Positions 46,636 through 56,450 of a DNA stretch of 64,000 nucleotides are shown in pieces; within the stretch, counting starts at the first letter, position 1, and each line of letters starts with the position of its first letter. Below the pieces are notes generated by a model. That model searched no databases. It was not told the origin of the DNA and saw only the letters and a program-made list of their open reading frames with translations. Source of the stretch: Marinomonas spartinae (GTDB taxonomy: Bacteria > Pseudomonadota > Gammaproteobacteria > Pseudomonadales > Marinomonadaceae). Made by a program: the position numbers and the translations under genes. The stretch is from contig NZ_FLOB01000004.1 of the NCBI RefSeq assembly GCF_900089775.1, positions 124,001 to 188,000 of the forward strand. The letters run 5' to 3'.

Positions 46636-47316
46636 TTGAAGATATTGTGTTTGAGTACTGATGAGGCTGTTTGGCATCATTGGAATAAAGTGGTTGATTC
46701 TAATGCTACGCTGTTCCGTGAGCAGGGTTTTAATGAAATCGATAGCGCTTTGGCCTCAAAAGAAATGTACAAGTACTGTTTTATTTATTTGGCGGATAAA
46801 AATTTTTCAGCCAATGTAGAGAGTGTTGTTTCTTTACAGCGTAAGTACCCTAAACAAATTATGATCGTGTTTCCTAATCAAGCGAGTCAAGCTGCCGCAC
46901 TGCGGCTTTTCTCTGTTGGTGTGTTGGGACAGTGTTCGCCGTATATAGGAAGAGAGCAACTGAAGCTGGTGCTGTCTGTGGTCGACTCTGGAGAGATTTG
47001 GGGAGGCAAGGCGTTTATCAATAGTCTCATTTCTCAATCCGCTTCGTTAGCAGAAACGCATGTGCGCAATGATCAGGAAGATTTATTGCTGAGAAGCGAA
47101 GATGAACAGAATATGTTAGCGGGTTTATCGGATAGAGAGCATTATGTTGCCACTCTGGTCTCAAATGGCCTATCTAATAAACAAATAGCGAATGAAATGG
47201 ACATTACTGAGAGAACCGTTAAAGCGCATTTAACGGCGATTTTTAAAAAAACCCATACAAAAGATCGCTTGTCTTTGGCACTATTGACGCAAAATTCTCC
47301 TAAACTCTCTCACTAG
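46636..47316 (+). CDS. Orphan LuxR-family regulator with atypical receiver
   Basis: This 226-residue regulator has an N-terminal receiver-like domain (1-125) without a convincing phospho-Asp pocket or the conserved Lys, and a C-terminal LuxR/GerE helix-turn-helix (SDREHYVATLVSNGLSNKQI followed by ANEMDITERTVKAHLTAIFKK). No partner kinase is nearby. The position after lapBC, as with LuxR-type genes in other Lap loci, suggests control of the adhesin or its exporter (inference). The start is TTG at 46636, with AGAGGA five bases upstream. Confidence 0.85.
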   Translation: MKILCLSTDEAVWHHWNKVVDSNATLFREQGFNEIDSALASKEMYKYCFIYLADKNFSANVESVVSLQRKYPKQIMIVFPNQASQAAALRLFSVGVLGQCSPYIGREQLKLVLSVVDSGEIWGGKAFINSLISQSASLAETHVRNDQEDLLLRSEDEQNMLAGLSDREHYVATLVSNGLSNKQIANEMDITERTVKAHLTAIFKKTHTKDRLSLALLTQNSPKLSH

Positions 47317-47376
47317 ACTTATGGTAGGGATGACTGTTCCTCAAACCATGCTGTTGTGTTGTCAGATATTAATTTT

Positions 47377-47982
47377 ATGAGCATTATGACTGTGTCTTTC
47401 TGTAATGATAATACTGAAGAGGTGTCTGCGCTGATAGTTGCAGGTGGCAAAGCCGAGCGAATGTCAGGTAAAGAGAAAGGCTTACAGTGCTTCCGAGGCG
47501 TGCCTATGGTGGTTTCTGTGGCGATGGCGTTAAAAGAAGTAACGTCTATGGTCGCGGTTAACGCCAATCGATATCAGGAGGACTATGAGTCGCTCGGTTT
47601 TGAAGTGATAGCGGATTTAGCGGATTATCAAGATGTAGGGCCTTTATCGGGTGTTATGGCGGGTTTGCATAACGCTAAGAGTCAATTCTTACTGCTTTCA
47701 CCTTGTGATAGCCCTTGTGTCTCCTCAGACGCTTTTCATGCTTTACTTGATGCCATCAAACGTGAACCGGATAAAATCCATTATATCGTTACAGCAAGCG
47801 GTCGCCATCCATTACATGCAGTTCTCCCTGTTTCAACTGCGTTATCTGCTTTATCCACTTTTCTTGCTCGAGATATGAAAAAAAGCGTTATGGCATTTTA
47901 TGAACTTCATGGTTGCCGAGCTCTACATTGGAGCGAAGAAGCTGAGTTGATCAATGTTAACTACTCTGAACAACTAGAGTAG
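47377..47982 (+). CDS. mobA: Molybdenum cofactor guanylyltransferase MobA
   Basis: This enzyme of about 201 residues links GMP to molybdopterin to form the bis-MGD cofactor. The nucleotide-binding loop is IVAGGKAERMSGKEKGL and the acidic metal-binding segment is LLLSPCDSPCVS; GRHPLHAVLP is also typical. ATG 47377 is chosen, but ATG 47386 and GTG 47356 in the same frame are possible; no clear ribosome site is visible. It converges on the DUF3108 gene. No molybdoenzyme gene is in the window. Confidence 0.88.
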   Translation: MSIMTVSFCNDNTEEVSALIVAGGKAERMSGKEKGLQCFRGVPMVVSVAMALKEVTSMVAVNANRYQEDYESLGFEVIADLADYQDVGPLSGVMAGLHNAKSQFLLLSPCDSPCVSSDAFHALLDAIKREPDKIHYIVTASGRHPLHAVLPVSTALSALSTFLARDMKKSVMAFYELHGCRALHWSEEAELINVNYSEQLE

Positions 47983-48001
47983 GGCAATCTATAAGCTAAA
48001 A

Positions 48002-48721
48002 CTAGCCTTTTTTAAAGGACTCAATATCAAGGTTGTATGACTGGCCATCTTCTTTATGAACTAGCTTTACCAAAAGATAGTCGTACTTAGGTGCGAACCA
48101 AAATGAGGACTTTTTTCCATTATCAAGGTTGTCTGTTCGGGTGACTTTAATGGCTTTAATGCGTCCGAGCTTGGTATCAATGACTTCTTGTTTGTCTCGT
48201 TTAAAAGTCCAGGTTTTAATGTGTCCTCCATCGGCAATTTTATAGCTGAAGCGCTTTTTCCCTAATTTTACATCTTCTCTGACCTGTAATTGGACGCTCA
48301 ATTTATCAACCGTATTTGGCACGATTGACATGTTCCAAGGTGTATTTTTGACATTGTTACGAACTTTCATTGAGTGCCAGTCAAAGTCCAGCTCTGCACT
48401 ACGTTTTTTTCCAAGTAAGCTGCTTTTGTACTGGTAATGAATGGGGAGTATTTGGTGATCCTTTACCTTAAAATGCACTCTTTCATCCAGAGAGGCAATA
48501 AGGCTGTCTGCTGTGAAAATAAAGTCCCATTGATTGTTAGGGGCTTTTTTAAGTGTTTGCTTGCCTTCTATTTTTAGGTTGATACCTTTTGACCAGATGG
48601 TGCTGTAAACCGCGGTGTAAGGGGTTAAAAAGGAGTTGGAAGAACTGGCTGCTTGGACAGGGAGTAACGACATTATCATTAAGGTTGCCAAAGTAATAAG
48701 TGACTTCTTTAGATATATCAT
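48002..48721 (-). CDS. DUF3108 periplasmic protein
   Basis: This 239-residue protein belongs to the DUF3108 family. A signal peptide (about 1-24, ending PVQA) precedes a beta-rich domain with LTPYTAVYSTIWSKGINLKI, SLLGKKRSAELDFDW, GRIKAIKVTR and a C-terminal FWFAPKYDYLLVKLVH. Function is unknown. The purM-purN-DUF3108 order on one strand is conserved in pseudomonads. The gap from purN is 20 bases. Confidence 0.85.
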   Translation of the reverse strand: MIYLKKSLITLATLMIMSLLPVQAASSSNSFLTPYTAVYSTIWSKGINLKIEGKQTLKKAPNNQWDFIFTADSLIASLDERVHFKVKDHQILPIHYQYKSSLLGKKRSAELDFDWHSMKVRNNVKNTPWNMSIVPNTVDKLSVQLQVREDVKLGKKRFSYKIADGGHIKTWTFKRDKQEVIDTKLGRIKAIKVTRTDNLDNGKKSSFWFAPKYDYLLVKLVHKEDGQSYNLDIESFKKG

Positions 48722-48741
48722 ACTCGTCTGTCCTCACATCA

Positions 48742-49392
48742 TTATGTCTTTTCCTGATAATCAAGGCCGTTTACAGGTAGTTTTTGACCATCCAAAAAAG
48801 CGTATTTGTCTTGGTGCGTCAGGCGCTCCTCGCTAAACCACTTTACTGCTAAAGGGTATATAATATGCTCAAGCTTATGCACTCTTTCAGCAAGCGTCTT
48901 GGCGTTATCTGACGGCTCGACTGGAGTTCGCGCTTGTACAACGACTGCGCCAGCATCCAACTCAGCGCTAACAAAGTGGACTGACACGCCATGCTCTGTT
49001 TCTTTGGCATCAATCACACGTTGGTGCGTATTTAACCCTTTAAACTTAGGCAATAAAGAAGGATGAATATTAAGCATTCTCCCTTCGTAATGGCGAGTAA
49101 AGTCCTCTGTTAAAATGCGCATAAAACCAGCCAATACCACCAATTTGGGGTGGTATCGGTCAATCGTCGATTGTAATGCTGTATCAAACTCTTCACGGCT
49201 GCCATAGCTTTTGTGGTTCAGCACATGAGTTGGAATGCCCGCTTCTTTGGCTCTTTCGAGCCCATAAGCGTCGGCTTTATTACTGATCACAGCGCTGATT
49301 GTGACGTTTAAAACCCCTTGCAAGCTTTGATCAATCAAAGCTTGCAAGTTGCTACCGCTGCCAGAAATTAAGACAACGATAGGGAAGCTCAT
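48742..49392 (-). CDS. purN: Phosphoribosylglycinamide formyltransferase PurN
   Basis: This 216-residue enzyme performs the third purine step, adding a formyl group from 10-formyl-tetrahydrofolate to [12 protein letters not shown] binds the phosphate, [20 protein letters not shown] holds the catalytic Asn and His, and [11 protein letters not shown] holds the Asp. It overlaps purM by four bases (ATGA), so translation is coupled. Length matches E. coli PurN (212). Confidence 0.96.
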   Translation of the reverse strand: MSFPIVVLISGSGSNLQALIDQSLQGVLNVTISAVISNKADAYGLERAKEAGIPTHVLNHKSYGSREEFDTALQSTIDRYHPKLVVLAGFMRILTEDFTRHYEGRMLNIHPSLLPKFKGLNTHQRVIDAKETEHGVSVHFVSAELDAGAVVVQARTPVEPSDNAKTLAERVHKLEHIIYPLAVKWFSEERLTHQDKYAFLDGQKLPVNGLDYQEKT

Positions 49393-50447
49393 GCTTGTGC
49401 CTCTAGATCAGAGATAAGCACGTCTTTTCCATCCTTACGTTCACAAATATCACCGATGATCCAAGCGTTTTCGCCTTCTGCTTTGAGAATGGCTAAGGCT
49501 TCATCCGCTTTGTCATCGTCAATAGACAATATCATACCAACGCCGCAGTTAAGAACACGGTACATTTCTTCTTGTTCAACATTTCCTTGTTCTTGTAACC
49601 AATCAAACACAGCAGGGCGTTTCCAGCTAGAAGCGTCAATATGTGCTGCTGTATTGTCAGGAAGAACGCGCGGAATATTTTCGAGCAAGCCTCCACCAGT
49701 AATGTGTGCAAGGGCATTAACATCGATGCTTTCCATTAGTTTAAGAATGGACTTAACGTAAATGCGGGTAGGCTGCATTAACGCATCTTTTAAGGCGATA
49801 CCGTCGATTTCTTGGTTTAGATCGGCTTTGCTCACCTCGAGAATTTTTCGAATCAGGGAGTAGCCATTAGAATGAGGGCCTGAGGAACCAAGAGCGATTA
49901 GCTTATCGCCGATGGTTACTTTGCTGCCATCGATGATTTTTTCTTCTTCAACAACACCAACACAGAAGCCTGCCAAGTCATAATCACCATCATGGTACAT
50001 GCCTGGCATTTCAGCTGTTTCGCCACCAACTAGAGCGCAGCCAGCTTGTAAGCAGCCTTCTCCGATACCAGTTACGACGTTTGCAGCCACATCAACATCT
50101 AATTTCCCTGTTGCGTAATAGTCTAAGAATAAAAGGGGTTCTGCACCTGCGACAACAAGATCATTGACACACATAGCAACTAAATCGATGCCAATTGTGT
50201 CATGTTGATTGAGGTCCATGGCTAGGCGAAGCTTTGTTCCCACGCCGTCAGTGCCTGAAACAAGAATAGGGTTTTTGTATTTGGTCGGAAGGCGGGTTAA
50301 TGCGCCAAATCCTCCTAACCCTCCCATTACTTCCGGACGGCGAGTTTTTTTGCTAACACCTTTTATGCGCTCAACAAGTTGATTTCCAGCGTTGATATCA
50401 ACGCCTGCGTCTTTATAACTAATCGATGTTTTATCCGATTTGGTCAT
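49389..50447 (-). CDS. purM: Phosphoribosylformylglycinamidine cyclo-ligase PurM
   Basis: This 352-residue AIR synthetase closes the imidazole ring in purine synthesis. [35 protein letters not shown], the glycine-rich [11 protein letters not shown] and [17 protein letters not shown] are characteristic. It is the first gene of purM-purN-DUF3108 and is divergent from the DUF2066 gene with 116 bases between. No PurR-like operator was recognised. Confidence 0.97.
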   Translation of the reverse strand: MTKSDKTSISYKDAGVDINAGNQLVERIKGVSKKTRRPEVMGGLGGFGALTRLPTKYKNPILVSGTDGVGTKLRLAMDLNQHDTIGIDLVAMCVNDLVVAGAEPLLFLDYYATGKLDVDVAANVVTGIGEGCLQAGCALVGGETAEMPGMYHDGDYDLAGFCVGVVEEEKIIDGSKVTIGDKLIALGSSGPHSNGYSLIRKILEVSKADLNQEIDGIALKDALMQPTRIYVKSILKLMESIDVNALAHITGGGLLENIPRVLPDNTAAHIDASSWKRPAVFDWLQEQGNVEQEEMYRVLNCGVGMILSIDDDKADEALAILKAEGENAWIIGDICERKDGKDVLISDLEAQA

Positions 50448-50563
50448 TGCCTATGCCTTATCATGTGCGGGGAAAAGAAGGCATTTTAGCATAGTGGCGT
50501 ATTAGGGCTATGGTTCTTTGGCATTAAGGCAGTAGAATAAGCAAATAAACGAAGGAAGGGGCT

Positions 50564-51769
50564 ATGAAAATCCGTATTTTTTTATTTTTAATTAGTATTT
50601 TTTATGTGTCGATGGCGTCTGCTGTTCCGGTTAAAGATTTATATCGTGCCAGCATTAAGTTACCAGCCACCGAGTCTGAAGGTCAAATGTTGAGTGATGC
50701 ATTCTCTCAAGCGGTCGAGCAAGTGTTGGTTAGGGTGTCTGGTGATAAAGCCGCAATAACTGGAGACTTGCTTCAAGAGGCTCAAAAAGCCGCCCCAACA
50801 TGGGTGGCACAGCACTCTGTGACCTCATTGAAGGATTTGCTGCCATTAAATGGTGATTTGGTGGCGGGTAAGCAGGTCAATGTATTTTTCTATCATGAGT
50901 CAATAGATCAATTTTTGACTCAACACAATTTACCTGTGTGGGGGAATAATCGGCCATCGGTGTTGGTCTGGGCGGTGGATGATAACAATGGGGTCCGTAC
51001 TCTATCTGGTGCAAACTCTCCCTCACCATTATTGAATGACTTAGCTGCGTCATCGACAAACTATGGTGTGCCAATTTATGCACCTTTGATGGACTCTGTG
51101 GATGCTGCGGCTATTTCGCCTTCAGATGTGTGGGGGTTCTTCGAAGATACCATTAAAAGTGCTAGTCAACGCTACCAAACCGATGCTATTGCAGCGTTGC
51201 GTGTGTCGCAATATGCGGGCTCCTTGACTGGGAATTTGTTGATGATAATCGGTAATGACACTAAGCAATTCTCGCTAACAGGCGCGAACTTGCAGGATTT
51301 GGCTGATCAAGCCAGTGCTGATATGGCTAAGGCCTTATCTGAGCGTTATGCTGCGGTTCGAAATAGTGCTTCGGAAAGTCGTCTTGATTTGTCTGTGTCG
51401 GGTGTAACGAATTACGCAGCCATGAAGAAAATTCAGCAATATTTAGAAAGTGTGGGTGTGGTCAGAGATGTGTATGTAGTAAAAGCGACCAAAGATTCTG
51501 TCGTATTTTCTGTTGCCATTAATGGGGATAAGCAAAAACTGCTAGATAGTATTATGTTGAGTAGCTTGTTGCAGGCCGATACACCTCCAGTGACGCAGAC
51601 TTCCGCGCTACAGGCGGATGGAGCAGAAGTGCCTTCAGCAGATACAGTCGATACAGCACAGCAGGCCAGCACTACCTCGCAAGCACCAGATCCTGTATCC
51701 TCAACTGATTCGGATGCTCCTAGTGCGAGCAATAATATTGAATATTTTAAATACAGTGGAGCTCAGTAG
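50564..51769 (+). CDS. DUF2066 periplasmic protein
   Basis: This 401-residue protein has a signal peptide (about 1-20, MASA). The N-terminal 200 residues match the DUF2066 family (VPVKDLYRASIKLPATESEG, FSQAVEQVLVRVSGDKA). The C-terminal 50 residues are Ser/Thr/Asp-rich low complexity. The function is unknown. Divergence from purM is conserved in pseudomonads. Its TAG shares a base with the GTG of the next gene, so the two are coupled. Confidence 0.82.
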   Translation: MKIRIFLFLISIFYVSMASAVPVKDLYRASIKLPATESEGQMLSDAFSQAVEQVLVRVSGDKAAITGDLLQEAQKAAPTWVAQHSVTSLKDLLPLNGDLVAGKQVNVFFYHESIDQFLTQHNLPVWGNNRPSVLVWAVDDNNGVRTLSGANSPSPLLNDLAASSTNYGVPIYAPLMDSVDAAAISPSDVWGFFEDTIKSASQRYQTDAIAALRVSQYAGSLTGNLLMIIGNDTKQFSLTGANLQDLADQASADMAKALSERYAAVRNSASESRLDLSVSGVTNYAAMKKIQQYLESVGVVRDVYVVKATKDSVVFSVAINGDKQKLLDSIMLSSLLQADTPPVTQTSALQADGAEVPSADTVDTAQQASTTSQAPDPVSSTDSDAPSASNNIEYFKYSGAQ

Positions 51770-51996
51770 TGTCTGACCAACAAGATGAGATTATTAAACG
51801 TGACTTTTATGCCAGAGATGAGTCCGAACAAGCGGATTTTCTATCTCAGACTTGGTGCAATGAGTGCATGGAAGTGGACTTAGGGATGAAGAATCCTGTG
51901 GAATACGCAAAAGGGAATGACGTTTGGATTGAAGGGGAGTGTGTGCAGTGTTCGTCCAAGACGATTACCGAAATCGTTGAGGAAGACGACGAATAA
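51769..51996 (+). CDS. Four-cysteine small protein, zinc-ribbon-like (75 aa)
   Basis: I do not recognise this family. It is a 75-residue acidic protein with two CxxC pairs, C30/C33 (WCNEC) and C58/C61 (ECVQC), spaced like a zinc ribbon or rubredoxin knuckle. The C-terminal EIVEEDDE is very acidic. The GTG at 51769 overlaps the upstream stop by one base. It is followed by a strong terminator. Metal binding is inferred. Confidence 0.7.
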   Translation: MSDQQDEIIKRDFYARDESEQADFLSQTWCNECMEVDLGMKNPVEYAKGNDVWIEGECVQCSSKTITEIVEEDDE

Positions 51997-52040
51997 TTCA
52001 GTCTGTTTTACCGCTTCTCTTGATCGACATCGAGTAAAGA

Positions 52041-52067
52041 AAAACGCGCCGAAAGGCGCGTTTTTTT
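52041..52067. terminator. Terminator between the four-cysteine gene and gltA
   Basis: AAAACGCGCC (52041-52050), GAAA tetraloop and GGCGCGTTTT (52055-52064) form a perfect 10-bp stem with A and T runs on both sides, so it works in both directions. Confidence 0.92.
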
Positions 52068-52093
52068 GTTCTGTCCATCAGTGTATTTGTTGA

Positions 52094-53374
52094 TTATTTT
52101 GTTGGGTAATCGCGTTGTGTTTTACCAACATACAATTGACGTGGACGGCCAATTTTATAAGAGCCACTAATCATCTCATTCCAGTGAGAAATCCAGCCTA
52201 TGGTACGGGACATCGCAAAAATAACCGTAAACATACTGGTTGGAATGCCAATTGCCTTCATGATAATGCCAGAGTAGAAATCAACGTTTGGATACAATTT
52301 GCGTTCTACAAAGTAAGGATCTTCAAGAGCTATTTGTTCTAGACGTTTTGCGATTTTTAGTAGCGGATCGTCAGACTGGCCGAGCTCTGCTAATACCTGA
52401 TCGCAGGTTTCGCGCATCACCTTAGCGCGTGGGTCGAAGTTTTTATAGACGCGGTGTCCAAAGCCCATTAGGCGGAATGGATCGTCTTTGTCTTTGGCTT
52501 TAGCAATATATTTATCAATTTGGTCCTCGTCACCAATTTCTTCCAGCATGGTAAGGACAGCTTCATTCGCACCGCCATGGGCAGGCCCCCATAATGTTGC
52601 AATGCCAGCAGCAATACAGGCAAATGGGTTAGCTCCGGAAGAGCCGGCAAGACGGACTGTTGAGGTTGAAGCATTCTGTTCATGGTCTGCATGAAGGACG
52701 AAAATGGTGTCCATTGCTTTTGCAAAAACAGGGTTGACTTTATATTCTTCGCAAGGCGTTGCAAACATCATATAAAGAAAGTTCTCTGCATAGGACAGAT
52801 CGTTACGAGGGTACATAACGGGCTGATCTTTTGAGTACTTGTAACAAGTTGCTGCCAGCGTTGGCATCTTAGAAATTAAGCGGAATGCAGCAATTTCCCG
52901 GTGTCTTGGGTTGGTGATGTCCATGTGATCTTGGTAAAAAGCGGACAGGGCGCCAACTAATCCACACATAATGGCCATCGGGTGGGCATCGTTTCTAAAC
53001 CCTTCGATAAACTTATGCATCGACTGGTTGACCATAGTGTGAGCGCTAACCATGTCGACAAAGTCTTTTTTCTCTTCTGCCGTTGGAAGCTCTCCGTAAA
53101 GCAAAAGGTAGCAAGTTTCTAAGTAATCTGAGTGCTCAGCAAGTTGAGCGATGGGGTAACCTCGGTGTAGCAGTACGCCTGCTTCACCATCAATGTACGT
53201 GATTGCAGACTCACATGAGCCTGTGGACATAAAACCAGGGTCGTAAGTGAAAATACCGTTTGCACCTAAGCCACGTACGTCAATAACATCTGTACCAAGG
53301 GTGCCTGAAATAACGGGAAGTTCGATGGTTTTATCGATTCCGTCTACGGTAAGTCGTGCTTTTTTATCGGCCAT
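52094..53374 (-). CDS. gltA: Citrate synthase
   Basis: This 426-residue enzyme condenses oxaloacetate and acetyl-CoA. It is of the hexameric, NADH-sensitive type found in Gram-negatives (length and N-terminal beta domain with [21 protein letters not shown]). Active-site segments are [28 protein letters not shown] and [11 protein letters not shown]. The gene has its own promoter and faces away from sdhCDAB, an arrangement common in Gammaproteobacteria. Confidence 0.97.
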   Translation of the reverse strand: MADKKARLTVDGIDKTIELPVISGTLGTDVIDVRGLGANGIFTYDPGFMSTGSCESAITYIDGEAGVLLHRGYPIAQLAEHSDYLETCYLLLYGELPTAEEKKDFVDMVSAHTMVNQSMHKFIEGFRNDAHPMAIMCGLVGALSAFYQDHMDITNPRHREIAAFRLISKMPTLAATCYKYSKDQPVMYPRNDLSYAENFLYMMFATPCEEYKVNPVFAKAMDTIFVLHADHEQNASTSTVRLAGSSGANPFACIAAGIATLWGPAHGGANEAVLTMLEEIGDEDQIDKYIAKAKDKDDPFRLMGFGHRVYKNFDPRAKVMRETCDQVLAELGQSDDPLLKIAKRLEQIALEDPYFVERKLYPNVDFYSGIIMKAIGIPTSMFTVIFAMSRTIGWISHWNEMISGSYKIGRPRQLYVGKTQRDYPTK

Positions 53375-53447
53375 TTATGCTCTCCTTCGAATTCTGGTCC
53401 GGGGCTAAGAAGTCAAAAAAGACCCTCCTGACCCAGAAGGTGGGGAA

Positions 53448-53477
53448 AAAATACTGTCTCAGCACTATAAAAGTCAA
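53448..53477 (-). promoter_or_regulatory. Candidate sigma-70 promoter of gltA
   Basis: On the minus strand, TTGACT (53472-53477) and TATTTT (53448-53453) are separated by 18 bases, about 75 bases upstream of the gltA start. Confidence 0.55.
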
Positions 53478-53713
53478 TCTTCTACACTTGCAAAGAGTTT
53501 ACAATATTGTAATTTTGTTTGTAATTATTTGACAATAAAAACCATTCTCATAAAGTTTTTTTATCCTTTTTTAGGTTTAACTGTTTGAAATATAAATAAT
53601 ATTTTATGGTTAATGCCAATCCATAGGCTGTAATTAAACACCATTATTGTTACAGCTTATGGGTACATTCAGCCTGTGAATGGTGATCATTGAAAACCCT
53701 AGCTCCAGTCTAT

Positions 53714-53743
53714 TTGTCTTCCCAATTTTCGCTAGTCTATAAT
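53714..53743 (+). promoter_or_regulatory. Candidate sigma-70 promoter of sdhC
   Basis: TTGTCT (53714-53719) and TATAAT (53738-53743) are 18 bases apart. This is about 200 bases before the sdhC start, leaving a long leader. Confidence 0.55.
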
Positions 53744-53942
53744 TGCGTTCCCGATGATTTCATTGATTTGTCGGCGTATACCATTCAAGAGTAGTTGCTT
53801 GAACAGAAAATGTCGTTTGCAAATCGATGCAATTTTCGATTAGGCCTATGGTGTGACGACGTAATGTAAAAGTTTCGTTAAGTTCGCAGATAGAAATTGG
53901 GTCGTGATGGACCATTCACTTAATAAGATGGTGTAAATAGTC

Positions 53943-54320
53943 GTGAATAAAAAAAGACCAGTCAACCTTGATATTTCAACAATATCAATGCCGGTAACAG
54001 CAATCGTATCTATTATTCATCGTGTGACGGGGATTATCCTTTTTATAGGTTTGATTTTCTTGTTATATGCGTTTGATGTTTCCTTAGAGTCTCAACAAGG
54101 ATTTGATCAGGTTGTGAATATGCTTCAGACAAACTTCCTTGCTAAGTTCGTTATCTGGGGTGTCGTATCAGCGTTGATGTATCACTTCGTCGCAGGTATT
54201 AAACACCTGTTCATGGATTTGGGACACTTTGAAGAATTAGAAAGTGGACGTAATGCAGCTGTTGCAAACATTGTCATTGCAGCGGTTCTTATTGTGTTAG
54301 CTGGGGTGTGGATATGGTAA
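53943..54320 (+). CDS. sdhC: Succinate dehydrogenase cytochrome b556 subunit
   Basis: This 125-residue membrane subunit has three hydrophobic segments and helps bind haem b and ubiquinone. RPVNLDISTISMPVTAIVSI begins the family pattern, with SIIHRVTG (haem/quinone side) and LMYHFVAGIKHL. The start is GTG at 53943. Its stop overlaps the sdhD ATG region. It leads the sdhCDAB-sucAB-lpd-sucC TCA cluster. Confidence 0.94.
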   Translation: MNKKRPVNLDISTISMPVTAIVSIIHRVTGIILFIGLIFLLYAFDVSLESQQGFDQVVNMLQTNFLAKFVIWGVVSALMYHFVAGIKHLFMDLGHFEELESGRNAAVANIVIAAVLIVLAGVWIW

Positions 54321-54661
54321 CTCAAATTACAAGCTTTGGTCGCTCTGGTCTTTATGACTGGATGATGCAGCGTATTTCCGCTGTGGTATTGTCTCTCTAT
54401 ACCATTTTTATTATCGGTTATCTTTTATTACACCCTCATCTTACGTTTGAGCAGTGGAGTGCGCTTTACAGTTCAACTTGGATGCGTGTTTTCAGTTTGA
54501 TGACATTGTTATCTATTGGCGTGCATTCTTGGATTGGTCTGTGGTCAATTTCTACTGATTATATTAAGCCAACTGGTATTCGTTTCTTCTTTCAAGCTCT
54601 ATGCGGTTTATTGATGTTTGTATACATCGTGTGGGGCATTCAGGTTCTTTGGGGGCTATAA
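54314..54661 (+). CDS. sdhD: Succinate dehydrogenase membrane anchor subunit
   Basis: This 115-residue protein has three membrane helices and joins SdhC to form the anchor. GLYDWMMQRISAVVLSLYTIF and the haem-side SIGVHSWIGLWSISTDYIKP are typical. The ATG at 54314 overlaps the end of sdhC by seven bases; GTG 54308 is an alternative. sdhA follows after three bases. Confidence 0.92.
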   Translation: MVTQITSFGRSGLYDWMMQRISAVVLSLYTIFIIGYLLLHPHLTFEQWSALYSSTWMRVFSLMTLLSIGVHSWIGLWSISTDYIKPTGIRFFFQALCGLLMFVYIVWGIQVLWGL

Positions 54662-54664
54662 GTA

Positions 54665-56437
54665 ATGGCTAATATTCGTACGATTTCTTTTGATGCCATC
54701 GTTATTGGCGGTGGTGGCGCTGGTATGCGTGCCGCACTTCAGTTAACTGAATCTGGTTTGAACACCGCCTGTATTACAAAAGTATTCCCAACACGTTCTC
54801 ACACGGTATCTGCTCAAGGTGGTATCACCTGTGCAATCGCCAGTGAGGATCCAAATGATGATTGGCGTTGGCACATGTATGACACTGTAAAAGGGTCGGA
54901 TTACATTGGTGACCAAGAAGCAGTTGAGTACATGTGTTCCGTTGGTCCACAAGCTGTTTTTGAGCTTGAACATATGGGCTTGCCGTTTTCTCGTAAAGAA
55001 AATGGTCGTATTTATCAGCGTCCTTTCGGCGGCCAATCTAAAGGCCCAAATGATTCAACTCAAGCGGCGCGTACTTGTGCGGCTGCAGACCGTACAGGTC
55101 ATGCATTATTGCATACTTTGTATCAGGGTAACCTTAAAGGTGGCACGACCTTCTTCAATGAATGGTATGCGATCGACTTGGTAAAAAATAAAGAAAATGC
55201 AGTGGTCGGTGTTGTTGCAATTTGCATCGAAACAGGCGAGAGCGTTTATTTAAAAGCGAAGGCAACGGTTATTGCTACCGGTGGCGCGGGTCGTATTTTC
55301 CAATCGACTACCAATGCTCACATTAACACTGGTGACGGTGTGGCGATGGCGTTACGTGCAGGTTTCCCTGCTCAAGATATGGAAATGTGGCAATTCCACC
55401 CGACTGGTATTTATGGTGCTGGTACACTTGTTACTGAAGGTTGTCGTGGTGAAGGTGGTTACCTGATTAATAAAGACGGTGAACGCTTCATGGAACGCTA
55501 TGCACCTAATGCGAAAGACCTTGCCGGTCGTGACGTTGTGGCGCGTGCAATGATTCTTGAAATTCTTGGCGGTCGTGGTTGTGGCCCAGATAAAGATCAT
55601 GTTCTTCTAAAATTAGATCACTTGGGTGAAGAGACGCTTAATAAGCGCCTGCCAGGTATTCTTGAGCTTTCTCGTACCTTTGCTCACGTTGATCCAGTGA
55701 AAGAGCCAATCCCCGTTATTCCAACTTGTCACTACATGATGGGTGGCATTCCAACGAATGTTAGTGGTCAGGCGTTGATGCAAGATGACGCTGGTCAAGA
55801 CGTTGTCATTCATGGCTTGTATGCATGTGGTGAAGCCGCTTGTGTATCTGTGCATGGTGCTAACCGCTTGGGTGGTAACTCTCTACTTGATCTTGTTGTG
55901 TTCGGTCGTGCTGTTGGTCTGCATGTCAAAAAATCTCTGGATGAAGGGTTTGATTCGCTCAATGCGGATGAAACAGACATCGAAAGGGCGATGGTTCGTG
56001 TAGAGCGGTTGAATAATACAAAAGGTGGTGAAAGTGTTGCTGCGGTTCGTGCCGAACTGCAAAAAGTGATGCAGTTATACTTTGGCGTATTCCGTGACGG
56101 CGAATCCATGCAAAAAGGCTTGAAAGAGCTTGAGAAGATTCGTAAGCGTGTTGAAAACTTGAATCTAGAAGATAAGAGCCAAGCATTCAATACAGCACGT
56201 ATTGAAGCGCTTGAGCTTGAGAATCTATTGGAAATTGCTGAAGCAACGGCTATCCCCGCTGAATTCCGTAAAGAGAGTCGAGGGGCCCATGCTCGTAATG
56301 ACTTTACTGAGCGTGATGATGAGAATTGGCTGAAGCACTCATTGTTCCATCCTGGAAGCAAAACTGTTACTAAGCGTGATGTGAACTTTGCGCCAAAAAC
56401 AATGGAACCTTTCCCGCCTAAGATTCGCAAATACTAA
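54665..56437 (+). CDS. sdhA: Succinate dehydrogenase flavoprotein subunit
   Basis: This 590-residue flavoprotein oxidises succinate to fumarate. FAD-binding [14 protein letters not shown] is at the N-terminus, and the covalent FAD histidine is H46 in [10 protein letters not shown]. Substrate-site segments are [36 protein letters not shown] and [11 protein letters not shown]. The length matches E. coli SdhA (588). Confidence 0.98.
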   Translation: MANIRTISFDAIVIGGGGAGMRAALQLTESGLNTACITKVFPTRSHTVSAQGGITCAIASEDPNDDWRWHMYDTVKGSDYIGDQEAVEYMCSVGPQAVFELEHMGLPFSRKENGRIYQRPFGGQSKGPNDSTQAARTCAAADRTGHALLHTLYQGNLKGGTTFFNEWYAIDLVKNKENAVVGVVAICIETGESVYLKAKATVIATGGAGRIFQSTTNAHINTGDGVAMALRAGFPAQDMEMWQFHPTGIYGAGTLVTEGCRGEGGYLINKDGERFMERYAPNAKDLAGRDVVARAMILEILGGRGCGPDKDHVLLKLDHLGEETLNKRLPGILELSRTFAHVDPVKEPIPVIPTCHYMMGGIPTNVSGQALMQDDAGQDVVIHGLYACGEAACVSVHGANRLGGNSLLDLVVFGRAVGLHVKKSLDEGFDSLNADETDIERAMVRVERLNNTKGGESVAAVRAELQKVMQLYFGVFRDGESMQKGLKELEKIRKRVENLNLEDKSQAFNTARIEALELENLLEIAEATAIPAEFRKESRGAHARNDFTERDDENWLKHSLFHPGSKTVTKRDVNFAPKTMEPFPPKIRKY

Positions 56438-56450
56438 GGAGTAACTCAGA

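Larger units (their letters stand above)
53375..53942. other. gltA-sdhC divergent regulatory region
   Basis: This is a 568-base, AT-rich intergenic region. It holds promoters for both directions and a perfect 14-bp palindrome TTACAATATTGTAA at 53499-53512. No gene or RNA was recognised in the rest. Confidence 0.7.
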
